Counted from the stretch's first letter, positions 42,560 through 51,474 are shown. The stretch: 64,000 nucleotides of DNA from an uncultured Lewinella sp. (GCA_913057725.1 CAJXOS010000002.1:1-64000), one strand, 5' to 3'. Notes: generated from the letters alone by a model not told the origin. Program-made: numbers and translations.

Positions 42560-44200
42560 TTAGTTCAAATACTTAGCTACGATCGGTAACCTACGGCCCA
42601 TACCAAAGGCCTTATTACTCACGCGTAATACCGGAGCGGTTTGATAGCGCTTAAACTCATTGATATTCACCAGGCGTAAGATTCGACGAACCAATGCTTC
42701 GTCGTAGCCCTGTGCAATGATCTCCTTTGGCCCTTTGCGTTGCTCAATGTACTGAAACAGTACCTCATCCAAAATGTCGTAATCTGGTAAACTATCGCTG
42801 TCTTTCTGATTAGGGCGCAGCTCGGCAGAAGGGGGTTTAGTGATGATATTCTCTGGAATCACTTCGCCATCCTTATTCATAAAGCGGGCCAACTCGAAGA
42901 CTTCGGTTTTGTACAAATCACCAATCACACTCAAACCACCACACATATCGCCGTAGAGCGTTCCATAGCCTACTGCCATCTCACTCTTGTTAGATGTATT
43001 GAGCAGAATTGGGCCAAATTTATTACTGAAGGCCATCAACAGCATACCACGAATACGGGCCTGTAAGTTCTCTTCCGCAATATTAAACTCCGTTCCCCAG
43101 AAGTGGGGCCGAAGAGCCACCTCGTATTCCTTGTAGATATCCTCAATAGGAATAATCTCATATTGCGAACCCAGGTTTTGGGCAAGTTGGCGCGCGTCAT
43201 TCACAGAGTGGTCACTGCTAAATTGCGAGGGCATCAACACGCAGCGCACATTATCTGGACCCAGTGCTCGGGCTGCAAGTACCGCAACTACAGCAGAATC
43301 AATACCACCACTCAGTCCCAGGATGGTTCGCTTAAAACCGAGCTTATAGAAGTAATCACGAAGGCCCATGATCAAGCCATCATGAATCAAAGTCATTTTA
43401 TCGCGTTCCTGCTCCCTTTTTGGATCAGTAACTTTCTTCACGTCCTCCAAATCATACGTGCGAATGCTTTCCTCAAAGTAGGGCAGCTCATCGTATACCG
43501 TGCCATCAGGAGACATGACCAGTGAACCACCATCAAACAACACCTCTGTTTGTGCACCTACCTTATTGGTATAGAAAATGGGGATGTGGTACTGTTCGAT
43601 ATTTGCGCGAAGAACATGGACGCGGTCCTCCGCATGATCGAATGAAAAGGGAGAAGCCGACAGGTTTAAGATCAGATCTGGCTTCTGATCGATCATTTCA
43701 TCCATTGGGCAGATCTTGTACAATGGATTCTCATTGCCCACATTCCAAAGGTCCTCACAAATCGTCAGGGCAATCCGCTGACCCATGTACTCTATCACCT
43801 CCCACTCATGCGCCGGCTCAAAATAGCGGTACTCATCAAAGATGTCATAGGTAGGCAACAGCGTCTTATGCTGAATAGCCTTAATCTCACCGTCTGCTAG
43901 AAAATATGCAGAATTGTAAAGGTCCTTTCCTTCTGGTACAGGGTTTACGGTAGTTGAGCCCACGAGGATGGCTATACCTTTTGCATCGGCCTTTAGTTCT
44001 TCGACCATTTCATCCGCCTGTGCGATGAAGTCGCTAAACTCTAGAAAGTCTCGTGGAGGATATCCAACAGTAGTCAATTCCGGTAGTAAAACGAGATCGG
44101 CACCTTGGGCTTTAGCCTCTGCTACAGCGGAGCGAATACGTGCCAGGTTGCCACTAAAATTTCCAATGTGGACGTTGATTTGCGCGATGGCTATTTTCAT
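42560..44200 (-). CDS. nadE: Glutamine-dependent NAD+ synthase
   Basis: A 546-residue two-domain enzyme that converts nicotinic acid adenine dinucleotide to NAD+ using glutamine. The N-terminal nitrilase-type glutaminase has the triad Glu41 (LLPELTT), Lys112 (HKTLLP) and Cys148 (TICEDLW). The C-terminal ATP pyrophosphatase domain has the P-loop LGLSGGIDSAVV (297-302 SGGIDS) and LNTSNKSEMAVGYGTLYGDM. Full length for the long form. Followed at 25 bp by a small membrane protein gene. Confidence 0.97.
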   Translation of the reverse strand: MKIAIAQINVHIGNFSGNLARIRSAVAEAKAQGADLVLLPELTTVGYPPRDFLEFSDFIAQADEMVEELKADAKGIAILVGSTTVNPVPEGKDLYNSAYFLADGEIKAIQHKTLLPTYDIFDEYRYFEPAHEWEVIEYMGQRIALTICEDLWNVGNENPLYKICPMDEMIDQKPDLILNLSASPFSFDHAEDRVHVLRANIEQYHIPIFYTNKVGAQTEVLFDGGSLVMSPDGTVYDELPYFEESIRTYDLEDVKKVTDPKREQERDKMTLIHDGLIMGLRDYFYKLGFKRTILGLSGGIDSAVVAVLAARALGPDNVRCVLMPSQFSSDHSVNDARQLAQNLGSQYEIIPIEDIYKEYEVALRPHFWGTEFNIAEENLQARIRGMLLMAFSNKFGPILLNTSNKSEMAVGYGTLYGDMCGGLSVIGDLYKTEVFELARFMNKDGEVIPENIITKPPSAELRPNQKDSDSLPDYDILDEVLFQYIEQRKGPKEIIAQGYDEALVRRILRLVNINEFKRYQTAPVLRVSNKAFGMGRRLPIVAKYLN

Positions 44201-44299
44201 ACGTGCGTTGAAGTTAAGAGGGTATAAAGATACATCTTGTTACAGTAGAAACAAGAAAACCTCTTACTTAGTTTAAAAACAAAACTAAGATTAATTCCT

Positions 44300-44779
44300 C
44301 TAACTCCTTTTCGTCTTGGGTTTCGGCTGTGGAAAGGTGAGATCAGTGCTACTGTAACTGGTGCCAAAAGTAAGGGCAGCATTGTAAACCTGAATGATTG
44401 CATTTACCACTTGATCGGGCTGCAATTCGCGGAGCGGATGGATATAGGCGACCCAAAGAATATCATCTGAGACGGCATAACGCACATCTAAGGCTGTGTG
44501 AAAGTTGGCTTCCATACAATCCGCCATTTGCTCTGCAGTCACATCGTCCATGTGTTGAATAGGCGTCACGATTCGCATTCGGTTATGTCCTTGATCTGTA
44601 ATGCAAAATATGGGCAAGCCATTCACTACAAACTGCCAATTTCCATTCCCTCCCTGAATGGTATCACTTATTGTATTCAAGATTTCTTCCAGGCCATCAT
44701 TATTCATATCCTGGCTGTGTCCTGGAAGCACGAAGAGGAGGGTAAAAACGATAAGTAAAGCGCGCAAAGTTTTCATCAT
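44300..44779 (-). CDS. Secreted YbjN-like protein of unknown function
   Basis: A 159-residue protein with a signal peptide (MMKTLRALLIVFTLLFVLPGHSQ). The mature part (WQFVVNGLPIFCITDQGHNRMRI; MADCMEANFHTALDVRYAVSDD; LWVAYIHPLRELQPDQVVNAI) resembles the type III secretion chaperone/YbjN fold found in small exported Bacteroidota proteins. No function is assigned. Two consecutive ATG codons can start it. About 100 bp upstream of nadE on the same strand. Confidence 0.7.
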   Translation of the reverse strand: MMKTLRALLIVFTLLFVLPGHSQDMNNDGLEEILNTISDTIQGGNGNWQFVVNGLPIFCITDQGHNRMRIVTPIQHMDDVTAEQMADCMEANFHTALDVRYAVSDDILWVAYIHPLRELQPDQVVNAIIQVYNAALTFGTSYSSTDLTFPQPKPKTKRS

Positions 44780-44994
44780 TATGGCTTTTTTGAAGGGTAG
44801 GCTTTCAATTTACTTCTCAAGTAGCACACTTGCAATTCTAGCTAAGGGAATAGTAGCTCCACGGACAGTTTAGCTACGAGTAGGAAATATGGCTTATCCC
44901 CATAGATTTCCGCATTGTATTTGAACCACCGAATATCCCTGCTGTTGCATGCAGGTATTTGCTAAAGCCACCAAAAACCAAATAGTCTCTTTTT

Positions 44995-45693
44995 ATGTCA
45001 AATCGTAACATCCTAGTAGTAGGGGGTAGCTCCGGAATAGGTCTTGCCCTGGTAGAACAACTCCTCACCGAAGGCCACAATGTTTATGTCTGGTCTCGAG
45101 AAGAACGGGGGCTGGCAGCTTTGCCCGGCGCCCAGCACTTTGCCGTCGATGTTACTACGGATGAACTACCGACGGATGAACTACCTGACGTCCTGGATGG
45201 CTTAGCGTACTGCCCTGGCACCATTAATCTAAAACCATTTCGCGGCCTAAAACCAGACCAGTTCCGACATGAGATGGAAGTTAACTTGATTGGTGCGGTG
45301 CGGTGTCTGCAAGCAGTAGAGCGTCGTTTCAAGAAATCCTCACAGGCGGCAGTCGTACTCTTTAGTACGGTTGCTGTACAACGTGGTATGGCCTTTCACG
45401 CAAGTGTGGCATCGGCAAAAGGCGCAGTAGAAGGATTGACACGCTCATTAGCAGCGGAATGGGCTCCGAGGATTCGAGTCAATGCCATTGCCCCGAGCCT
45501 AACCGACACTCCCCTCGCCGAGAAACTACTTGCCAATGAAGATAAGCGCAAGGCTTCTGCAGATCGTCATCCGCTCCAACGGGTAGGCACCGCACAGGAG
45601 GTCGCACAACTAGCAGCTTATTTACTTAGCCCTGCAGCGGGCTTTATGACGGGCCAAGTAATTGGGGTAGACGGTGGCAAGAGTCGCATCTAA
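44995..45693 (+). CDS. SDR family oxidoreductase
   Basis: A 232-residue short-chain dehydrogenase/reductase. The NAD(P)-binding glycine motif is VVGGSSGIGLALVE; the NNAG equivalent reads YCPGTINLK, and the usual catalytic Tyr-xxx-Lys reads H-A-S-V-A-S-A-K, so Lys is present (SAKGAVEGL) but Tyr is replaced by Val/Ala (preceding motif VLFSTVAVQRGM). Other blocks: RVNAIAPSLTDTPL, FMTGQVIGVDGG. The changed YxxxK suggests altered or weak catalysis. Stands alone. Confidence 0.85.
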   Translation: MSNRNILVVGGSSGIGLALVEQLLTEGHNVYVWSREERGLAALPGAQHFAVDVTTDELPTDELPDVLDGLAYCPGTINLKPFRGLKPDQFRHEMEVNLIGAVRCLQAVERRFKKSSQAAVVLFSTVAVQRGMAFHASVASAKGAVEGLTRSLAAEWAPRIRVNAIAPSLTDTPLAEKLLANEDKRKASADRHPLQRVGTAQEVAQLAAYLLSPAAGFMTGQVIGVDGGKSRI

Positions 45694-45850
45694 TTCCTCC
45701 CAATTTTTCGATAAACATAAGTAAGTCAAACAGTAGCAAATCCTATTGAGGTAGCCCTTGCGGTCTTATCCTCTTATTCCCATTGAATTCACTACCTTAG
45801 CGCGGTACCTAATAGTACTACGTGAAAAAGTACTTCACAATTTCTATAAA

Positions 45851-45907
45851 GACTATTGGATCGTGAATTCACTTAAGCTGGACCGTTCCATCCACGATCC
45901 AGTAGTC
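45851..45907. repeat. Long inverted repeat upstream of parA
   Basis: 15 bp arms GACTATTGGATCGTG (45851-45865) and CACGATCCAGTAGTC (45893-45907), fully paired with one T-G wobble, around a 27 nt loop. It ends 41 bp before the parA start. No T-run follows, so it is more likely an operator, a centromere-like site or an RNA hairpin than a terminator. Confidence 0.65.
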
Positions 45908-45948
45908 GAATTTGTCAAGCTAATTTTTCTGCGACACTAAGCTGACTC

Positions 45949-46713
45949 ATGGGAAAGATCATTTCGCTATTGAACCACAAAGGTGGGGTAGGTAAAACCA
46001 CTAGCACGATTAACATCGGTGCCGGCATGGTAGAGCTAGGCAAGAAAGTACTTCTTGTTGATCTCGACCCTCAGGCCAACTTAACCTTATCCCTGGGGAT
46101 TCCCCGGCAACCCATCACCATTTATGAAGCTATCCGCGGCGAGGCCGAGCTTGATCCGTATACGGTCAAGCCAGGTTTGGACGTGGTTATCTCCACACTA
46201 GACTTATCTAGTGCAGAAATGGAATTGATCAATGAAGCTGGCCGAGAATACATCCTGCGCGAGATATTTGACCCTTTCCGGGAGGATTACGACTTTATTC
46301 TCATCGATTGCCCTCCTTCTTTGGGGCTGCTCACATTGAATGCGCTTACTACCAGCGATTTCGTACTCATTCCGTTGCAGACAGAGTTCTTAGCATTACA
46401 GGGACTAGCCAAGATTAAGCAGGTCATCCAGAAGGTTCGATTACGACTGAACAAAGGGTTAGATATCGGAGGTGTGATCGCCACCATGTACGATGCGCGT
46501 AAGGTCCTCAACCGAGATGTAGTAGAGACTATCAAGAAATACTTCGGCCCGCTGGTTTTCGAAACCTACATCCGCGACAATGTTGCCTTAGCCGAAGCAC
46601 CAGCACAACGCAAGGACATTTTCGCTTACAATCGGAATAGCCCTGGAGCAAAGGACTACCTTTCCTTAGCCCAAGAGATCATTAGTCGCTCTAATAAAGC
46701 AGCAGAACGGTAA
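45949..46713 (+). CDS. ParA family ATPase
   Basis: A 254-residue Walker-type ATPase of the ParA/Soj family that positions DNA or protein cargo. The deviant Walker A is NHKGGVGKTTSTIN, Walker A' is LLVDLDPQANLTLSLG, Walker B is DFILIDCPPSLGLLTLNAL. No N-terminal DNA-binding extension, so type Ib or chromosomal-like. Next to it, instead of a full ParB, is a 149-residue ribbon-helix-helix protein; a long inverted repeat lies upstream. The pair may be an accessory segregation or cargo-positioning module. Confidence 0.93.
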   Translation: MGKIISLLNHKGGVGKTTSTINIGAGMVELGKKVLLVDLDPQANLTLSLGIPRQPITIYEAIRGEAELDPYTVKPGLDVVISTLDLSSAEMELINEAGREYILREIFDPFREDYDFILIDCPPSLGLLTLNALTTSDFVLIPLQTEFLALQGLAKIKQVIQKVRLRLNKGLDIGGVIATMYDARKVLNRDVVETIKKYFGPLVFETYIRDNVALAEAPAQRKDIFAYNRNSPGAKDYLSLAQEIISRSNKAAER

Positions 46714-46816
46714 AGGAATTTTCGCGAACAGGAAACCGAAAAGCGGTAAAATACCGTTATATTACAGATAAGGCTATCATGATTCAATAGCCGCTCAAAT
46801 TAGAAAACCGAATAGT

Positions 46817-47266
46817 TTGGCCAAGAAACGCTTTACGGAAGGACTCGATAGCCTGTTTGGTGATGCTGATGAACAGCAAGGCCAGCAGACGCTATCCCTA
46901 TTCCCGGAAGAGTCTCCTAGCGGAAGTGCTAAACGTGATGACGAAAAGAAGAGCAGCAAAGGATTTGCCTCGCAGCTCGATGCTTTTCTGGCTGAAGCTT
47001 TCGAAAACGAGCCTGCACAAGCAAAAGAATCAACGAAAAAAGCTAAGCCTAAGCGACGTCTAGCCGGTTTGGATCTGCTCATTCAACAAACCGCGGAAGC
47101 TCCAAAACGGGGCACCACCAAACTTGCCGACAAGCGTCGACTAACTTTGGCCTTTGATAAAAAACAATTGGCTGCGCTCAAGCAAATTGCTGAAGCTCAA
47201 GGCGTCTTTTTGAAAGACTTAATTGCTCAGTTGATTGAACGTTATCTGGAAGAACGCGACAAATAA
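46817..47266 (+). CDS. ParA partner: ribbon-helix-helix protein
   Basis: A 149-residue protein starting at TTG (46817-46819); no in-frame ATG precedes the conserved region. The N-terminus MAKKRFTEGLDSLFG resembles the ParA-binding N-terminal peptide of ParB proteins. Two similar modules follow (SQLDAFLAEAF, residues 52-62; RRLAGLDLLIQQT, residues 80-92). Residues 107-148 look like a ribbon-helix-helix domain (RRLTLAFDKKQLAALK; GVFLKDLIAQLIERYLEE), a DNA-binding fold used by small ParB-type proteins. It follows parA by 103 bp. Role as centromere-binding partner is inference. Confidence 0.75.
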   Translation: MAKKRFTEGLDSLFGDADEQQGQQTLSLFPEESPSGSAKRDDEKKSSKGFASQLDAFLAEAFENEPAQAKESTKKAKPKRRLAGLDLLIQQTAEAPKRGTTKLADKRRLTLAFDKKQLAALKQIAEAQGVFLKDLIAQLIERYLEERDK

Positions 47267-47304
47267 ATCGCTCCTCCTCTCCTATTCATCCATATTTCAA
47301 GCAT

Positions 47305-47312
47305 TATCTTTG
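47305..47312 (+). promoter_or_regulatory. -7 box of the thioredoxin-fold protein gene
   Basis: TATCTTTG, an exact TAnnTTTG match, giving a leader of about 160 nt before the ATG at 47479. The leader contains the 12 bp palindrome GCCAAATTTGGC (47324-47335). Confidence 0.5.
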
Positions 47313-47478
47313 TTTGCGTCCTGGCCAAATTTGGCAGGTATATGCTATTCCATTAAAACGACCGACAAATGAAACGAGCATGATTTTGTTTAATCATAAA
47401 TCCACACCAGGAAGGATTAAGGAAAGTCATGTGAGCGGGTTGCGATTATTTATGCAACTCCGGAAAAATTTAAAACAG

Positions 47479-48657
47479 ATGAAAAATACATTGCTCCTAT
47501 TCCTGGCACTGAGCTTGAGTTTCAGTTTGGCAACAGCCCAAGGAATTGACTTCTTCAAAGGTGAATGGCAAGAGGCACTTGCTCAGGCAAAAAGCCAAGA
47601 CAAACTCATCTTTGTAGATGCATACGCTACCTGGTGCGGCCCTTGTAAGCGAATGGCTGCGGAGGTATTCCCGAATGAAAAAGTAGGTGCTTTTTATAAC
47701 CGCAATTTTATTTCTCTAAAGATTGACATGGAGGCTCCGGAAAATGCGGAGTTCAGATCAAAATATCCTGTAGCGGCCTTCCCTACGCTATACTACATCA
47801 ACGCTGAAGGTGATGTGGTGCAGAATGTCAGAGGAGCACAGGCTGTAGATCAATTCATCCGCACTGGAGAAAAAGCCCTAGCACTTTCCGAGCCAACAGG
47901 AGATTACGCCGAGCAATATGCTGATGGTGATCGCGACCCAGAATTGGTGTATAAGTACGTTCGATCGCTGATTCGCAATGATGAATCACATTTGCGCGTA
48001 GCCAATGATTTCTTGCGATCACAAAGTGATCTGAACACACCAGATAACCTACAATTTATCATGCTCGCGGCGACCGAAGCAGATAGCCGCATCTTCACAC
48101 TTATGACCGACCGTAAGGATGCCATCATTGCGGCGAATTCTTCTGACCTCTACTATAGTCAGGTGTACGCGGCCTGCCAGACTACTGCCGAAAAATCTGT
48201 CGAATACAGCAGCCCTGAGCTTCTGGAAGAAGCCTGCGAAAAAATGGAGGAACACTATCAGGAAAAAGCAGAGGAGTTTCGCTACGTATCAGAAATGGGG
48301 TACGCAAAGGGTCACCGTGACGGTAAGATGTATGCTAAAGCTGCCCGCGCTTATGCAAAGGAAATCATTGCCGAGGATGCTTCTAAGCTCAATGATTTTG
48401 CCCTACGCATATCCAATGATTTTGAAAATGACAAGAACGCCCTTTCCGTGGCTCAGTACGCTGCCACCGAAGCGATCAAAAACAATAGTGATACATTCCG
48501 CCATTATTACACACTGGCTATTGTAGAACGTAAACTAGGAAACAATAAGCAAGCATTGGCAGCAGCCCAAAAGGCCTTAGCTATTGCAGAATCAGATACA
48601 CCTAGTGCTATCCGGATGCTAACTGCATTCATCGACTCCTTGGAGCGGGAAGGTTAG
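47479..48657 (+). CDS. Secreted thioredoxin-fold protein with C-terminal helical repeat region
   Basis: A 392-residue exported protein. Signal peptide MKNTLLLFLALSLSFSLATAQ, then a thioredoxin domain with the redox motif TWCGPCKRM (about residue 54) and VAAFPTLYY carrying the cis-proline. The remaining 240 residues are mostly helical with TPR-like stretches at the end (HYYTLAIVERKLGNNKQALAAAQKALAIAE). The start at the ATG at 47479 puts the signal at the N-terminus; a longer frame to 47314 would begin at the transcription start and is rejected. Probably a periplasmic disulphide reductase or chaperone. Confidence 0.88.
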   Translation: MKNTLLLFLALSLSFSLATAQGIDFFKGEWQEALAQAKSQDKLIFVDAYATWCGPCKRMAAEVFPNEKVGAFYNRNFISLKIDMEAPENAEFRSKYPVAAFPTLYYINAEGDVVQNVRGAQAVDQFIRTGEKALALSEPTGDYAEQYADGDRDPELVYKYVRSLIRNDESHLRVANDFLRSQSDLNTPDNLQFIMLAATEADSRIFTLMTDRKDAIIAANSSDLYYSQVYAACQTTAEKSVEYSSPELLEEACEKMEEHYQEKAEEFRYVSEMGYAKGHRDGKMYAKAARAYAKEIIAEDASKLNDFALRISNDFENDKNALSVAQYAATEAIKNNSDTFRHYYTLAIVERKLGNNKQALAAAQKALAIAESDTPSAIRMLTAFIDSLEREG

Positions 48658-48680
48658 CAAAGGTCAGAATCAAGAAACAG

Positions 48681-48720
48681 AAAGCCCTGAATGTGTACAC
48701 ATTCAGGGCTTTGATTTTTT
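48681..48720 (+). terminator. Terminator after the thioredoxin-fold gene
   Basis: A 32 bp perfect palindrome AAAGCCCTGAATGTGT / ACACATTCAGGGCTTT (48681-48712), followed by TGATTTTTT. It lies 23 nt past the stop and may also serve the convergent deacetylase gene. Confidence 0.9.
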
Positions 48721-48771
48721 CAAACTAGGCTCAGCTCTACAGCAACCACTGCAGTCTAAGCGGTATTCTTA

Positions 48772-49425
48772 TTAAGCACTCTTGCGTTGTTCCGGGCTCA
48801 ACATATTTTCATATTCATTGAGCGCCTCAAAACGGTAGCCTAATGCACTGTAATGTGCAAGCACCTTTGGTAGTGTAACACGCAACTTCTCTTCCGCTTT
48901 TACACTATCGTGGAAAACCACAATAGAACCGGGTCCAGCATTACGCGTAACATTCTGCAGGCACTGCTCAGCACTAATATTCGGATCAAAATCTCCACTC
49001 AGCACATCCCACATAACGATGCGGTAGTGACGCTGCAAAAACTGAGCCTGACGCGGACGTAGCTTACCGTAGGGAGGACGGAATAGCACAGTTTTGGTCA
49101 AGTTCGCAGCATGACGCACATTGTGGAAGTAGGGAATATTGTCGGTAGTCCACCCGTTCTGGTGATTCATAGTGTGGCTACCAACCGCATGGCCAGCAGC
49201 TTTTACTTGTTCGAATACTTCAGGGTGCTTCTGGATATTATCACCTACACAGAAAAAAGTGGCTTTTGCGTTGTAAGCAGCCAATTGTTCCAGTACCCAG
49301 GGAGTAACTACTGGAATAGGGCCGTCATCAAACGTAAGGTAGAGCACCTTTTCGCTGCTGGGAATTCTCCAGGTGAAGTTGGGGAAAAGTTCCTGGATGA
49401 ACTTCGGGGTTTTAACGAGATACAT
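48772..49425 (-). CDS. Polysaccharide deacetylase family protein
   Basis: A 217-residue NodB-homology deacetylase (carbohydrate esterase family 4). The motifs are LYLTFDDGPIP (catalytic Asp and metal Asp), GSHTMNHQNGW (metal His pair), and FRPPYGKLRPRQ; the later VVFHDS has the catalytic His. No signal peptide is apparent, so the site of action is unclear. Start at the ATG at 49425; a TTG four codons upstream is in frame. Likely acts on peptidoglycan or another N-acetylated glycan (family knowledge). Confidence 0.92.
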   Translation of the reverse strand: MYLVKTPKFIQELFPNFTWRIPSSEKVLYLTFDDGPIPVVTPWVLEQLAAYNAKATFFCVGDNIQKHPEVFEQVKAAGHAVGSHTMNHQNGWTTDNIPYFHNVRHAANLTKTVLFRPPYGKLRPRQAQFLQRHYRIVMWDVLSGDFDPNISAEQCLQNVTRNAGPGSIVVFHDSVKAEEKLRVTLPKVLAHYSALGYRFEALNEYENMLSPEQRKSA

Positions 49426-49437
49426 AAGGATTCGCAA

Positions 49438-49624
49438 ATTAAAATGTTCAAGGGATATTATTCTACAGTCTTAGCGGTACTGCATAGCGCAATACCGCAT
49501 TCAAGTTTTCATTCAATAGTGCTAACCAACCAGGGAGATAAGAAGAAAAACGGGTTTTTCCGCTTATGCTTGACGCTAAACACTAAGAGTTCAATTCAAA
49601 GCGCTTCAGCGTCGGTTTAATTGC
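49438..49624. other. Intergenic region
   Basis: Between the deacetylase gene and the candidate RNA. The only structure seen is a short imperfect hairpin GCGGTA...TACCGC at 49474-49498. No gene supported. Confidence 0.5.
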
Positions 49625-49632
49625 TACTTTTG
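49625..49632 (+). promoter_or_regulatory. -7 box upstream of the candidate RNA / gltX leader
   Basis: TACTTTTG, exact TAnnTTTG match, placing a start near 49639, about 285 nt upstream of gltX. No good -33 TTG. Confidence 0.45.
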
Positions 49633-49636
49633 CAGG

Positions 49637-49785
49637 ACTTTTAGTAGGGCAAGAAAAGCGATTTGCCGATGGGGAGAATCATTTATATCGCCTTTAGATT
49701 CCTGAGACCAAATTTCCTTGGCTAAAGTTTCGGTAGAAACGCACAAGGCTTTGGTTTTGCTGCCTAAATGCGAAACTTTTTTTTA
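49637..49785 (+). ncRNA. Candidate structured RNA (or structured gltX leader)
   Basis: A roughly 150 nt region without a reading frame, starting just after a -7 box and ending in CTTTTTTTT (49777-49785). Segments near the two ends can pair: TAGG, GCAA and AAAGC at 49645-49660 with GCTTT, TTGC and CCTA at 49747-49766. Inner hairpins are GAATC/GATTC (49676-49701 region) and GTTTC-GGTA-GAAAC (49727-49740). The long interrupted stem recalls 6S-type RNAs, but I cannot assign a family; SRP RNA and tmRNA signatures are absent. Confidence 0.35.
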
Positions 49786-49923
49786 AATCAACTCATTTTG
49801 GTATTAATTGTTCACAAATACCTGTCCTACTGACAATACCGGGGAACGAAATTGATAGTTCCCAGCAACAGTCGAATAATAAATTTTTGACGATCGCTAA
49901 ACCGCAAAAAACTGTTCTTCGCA

Positions 49924-51474
49924 ATGACTAAAGTACGCGTAAGATTTGCTCCTAGTCCCACCGGTGCACTGCATATCGGTGGCGTTCGTACAGCTTTGTA
50001 CAACTACTTACTGGCACGCCAAACCGGCGGTCAATTCATCCTCCGTATTGAGGATACGGATCAAACGCGTTACGTACCCGGTGCCGAAGACTATATAAAG
50101 GAAGCGCTAGAATGGTGTGGTCTTCATCCGGACGAAGGCCCTGGATATGGCGGCGATTATGGGCCTTATCGTCAGTCAGAACGCAAAGTGCTGTACCAAA
50201 AGCATGCGCAAGATCTTGTGGACAATGACAAAGCCTACTATGCGTTTGACACGCCAGAAGAATTAGATGCTCGCCGTGAGGCAGAAAAAGCAGCTGGTAA
50301 CCATAGTTTCCGCTATGGTGTGCAGACGCGCGCCAGCATGCGCAATAGCGAAACGCTTTCAGCACAAGAGGTAGCAGACCTTTTGGCTGCTGATACTCCT
50401 TACACCATCCGCCTCAAAGTGCCTAGTGACGAGATCATCAAGATCCAGGATAGCGTTCGAGGAGAAGTCCAATTCCAAAGCAACGAGCTTGACGATAAGA
50501 TCTTGCTAAAGACCGATGGTATGCCCACCTACCATTTGGCCAACATCGTGGACGATCACCTCATGGAGATCACTCATGTAATTAGAGGTGAGGAGTGGCT
50601 ACCAAGTACTGCTCATCACGTACTCCTGTATCGTGCTTTTGGCTGGGAAGACACCATGCCTACCTTCGCGCACTTACCGTTAATCCTCAAGCCAACCGGT
50701 AAGGGTAAATTGAGTAAGCGTGATGGTGCCAAGCTTGGCATTCCCGTTTTCCCTTTGGCTTGGAAAGGCGACACGCCCGAAGATTCCTTTACAGGCTTCC
50801 GGGAGTTTGGTTTCGATCCCCGTGCTGTACTCAACTTTTTAGCGTTCCTGGGCTGGAACCCTGGAACCGAGCAAGAGATTTTCTCATTGGAGGAATTGAT
50901 CGCAGCTTTCTCAGTGGAGAAAATTGGAAAAGCGGGTGCTCGTTTCGACTTTGATAAAGCTAAGTGGTACAACCAACAGTACATCATCAATACGCCTGAT
51001 GCCGATCTTTTGGCGACCATCAAGCCAATGCTTGCGGCCAAGGGAGTAGATAAGGATGACGCCTTCCTGGAAACTTTTGTGGGTCTGATGAAGGAGCGCG
51101 TGATCTTTTACGGCGACTTCTGGGAAAAAGGAAGTTATTTCTTCCAGGAGATCGAGCAGTATGATGAAAAGAATGCACGTAAGAAGTGGAAGCCTGAAAA
51201 GCAACCACTATTCGAAACCCTTCGTGACCAACTGAAGGCACTCGACGCCCCAGACGAGGCTGCTGTAGAGGCTTGCGTAAAAGCATTCATGGAAGCCAAC
51301 GAATTAGGCTTCGGTGCCGTTTTACCTATACTGCGTTTAGGAGTGGCTGGCACTATGCAAGGGCCATCCATCTTTGCCGTAATGGCGCTATTAGGAATGG
51401 ACGCAGTAGAGCAACGGCTCAACAAAGCCTTTGATGCTTTCAATGAAATCAAAGCACGGGCTGCTAACGGCTAA
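49924..51474 (+). CDS. gltX: Glutamate--tRNA ligase
   Basis: A 516-residue class I aminoacyl-tRNA synthetase. The HIGH signature is SPTGALHIGGVRTALYNYL, the ATP/glutamate-binding IEDTDQTR follows, and the KMSKS equivalent is GKLSKRDGAKLG. The C-terminal anticodon-binding domain ends in the usual way. Bacteroidota GltX is of normal discriminating length. Upstream is a 285 nt leader or RNA region; downstream a strong terminator. Confidence 0.98.
   Translation: MTKVRVRFAPSPTGALHIGGVRTALYNYLLARQTGGQFILRIEDTDQTRYVPGAEDYIKEALEWCGLHPDEGPGYGGDYGPYRQSERKVLYQKHAQDLVDNDKAYYAFDTPEELDARREAEKAAGNHSFRYGVQTRASMRNSETLSAQEVADLLAADTPYTIRLKVPSDEIIKIQDSVRGEVQFQSNELDDKILLKTDGMPTYHLANIVDDHLMEITHVIRGEEWLPSTAHHVLLYRAFGWEDTMPTFAHLPLILKPTGKGKLSKRDGAKLGIPVFPLAWKGDTPEDSFTGFREFGFDPRAVLNFLAFLGWNPGTEQEIFSLEELIAAFSVEKIGKAGARFDFDKAKWYNQQYIINTPDADLLATIKPMLAAKGVDKDDAFLETFVGLMKERVIFYGDFWEKGSYFFQEIEQYDEKNARKKWKPEKQPLFETLRDQLKALDAPDEAAVEACVKAFMEANELGFGAVLPILRLGVAGTMQGPSIFAVMALLGMDAVEQRLNKAFDAFNEIKARAANG

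Noticed and set aside
45758-45940. 60-codon open frame upstream of parA
   Set aside because: It covers the long inverted repeat and has no family resemblance or conserved-looking composition; more likely non-coding.
47314-47478. N-terminal extension of the thioredoxin-fold protein
   Set aside because: It begins at or before the likely transcription start and would bury the signal peptide 55 residues inside the protein.
49111-49620. 169-codon open frame on the plus strand
   Set aside because: It is antisense to the well-supported deacetylase gene for much of its length and has no recognisable domain.
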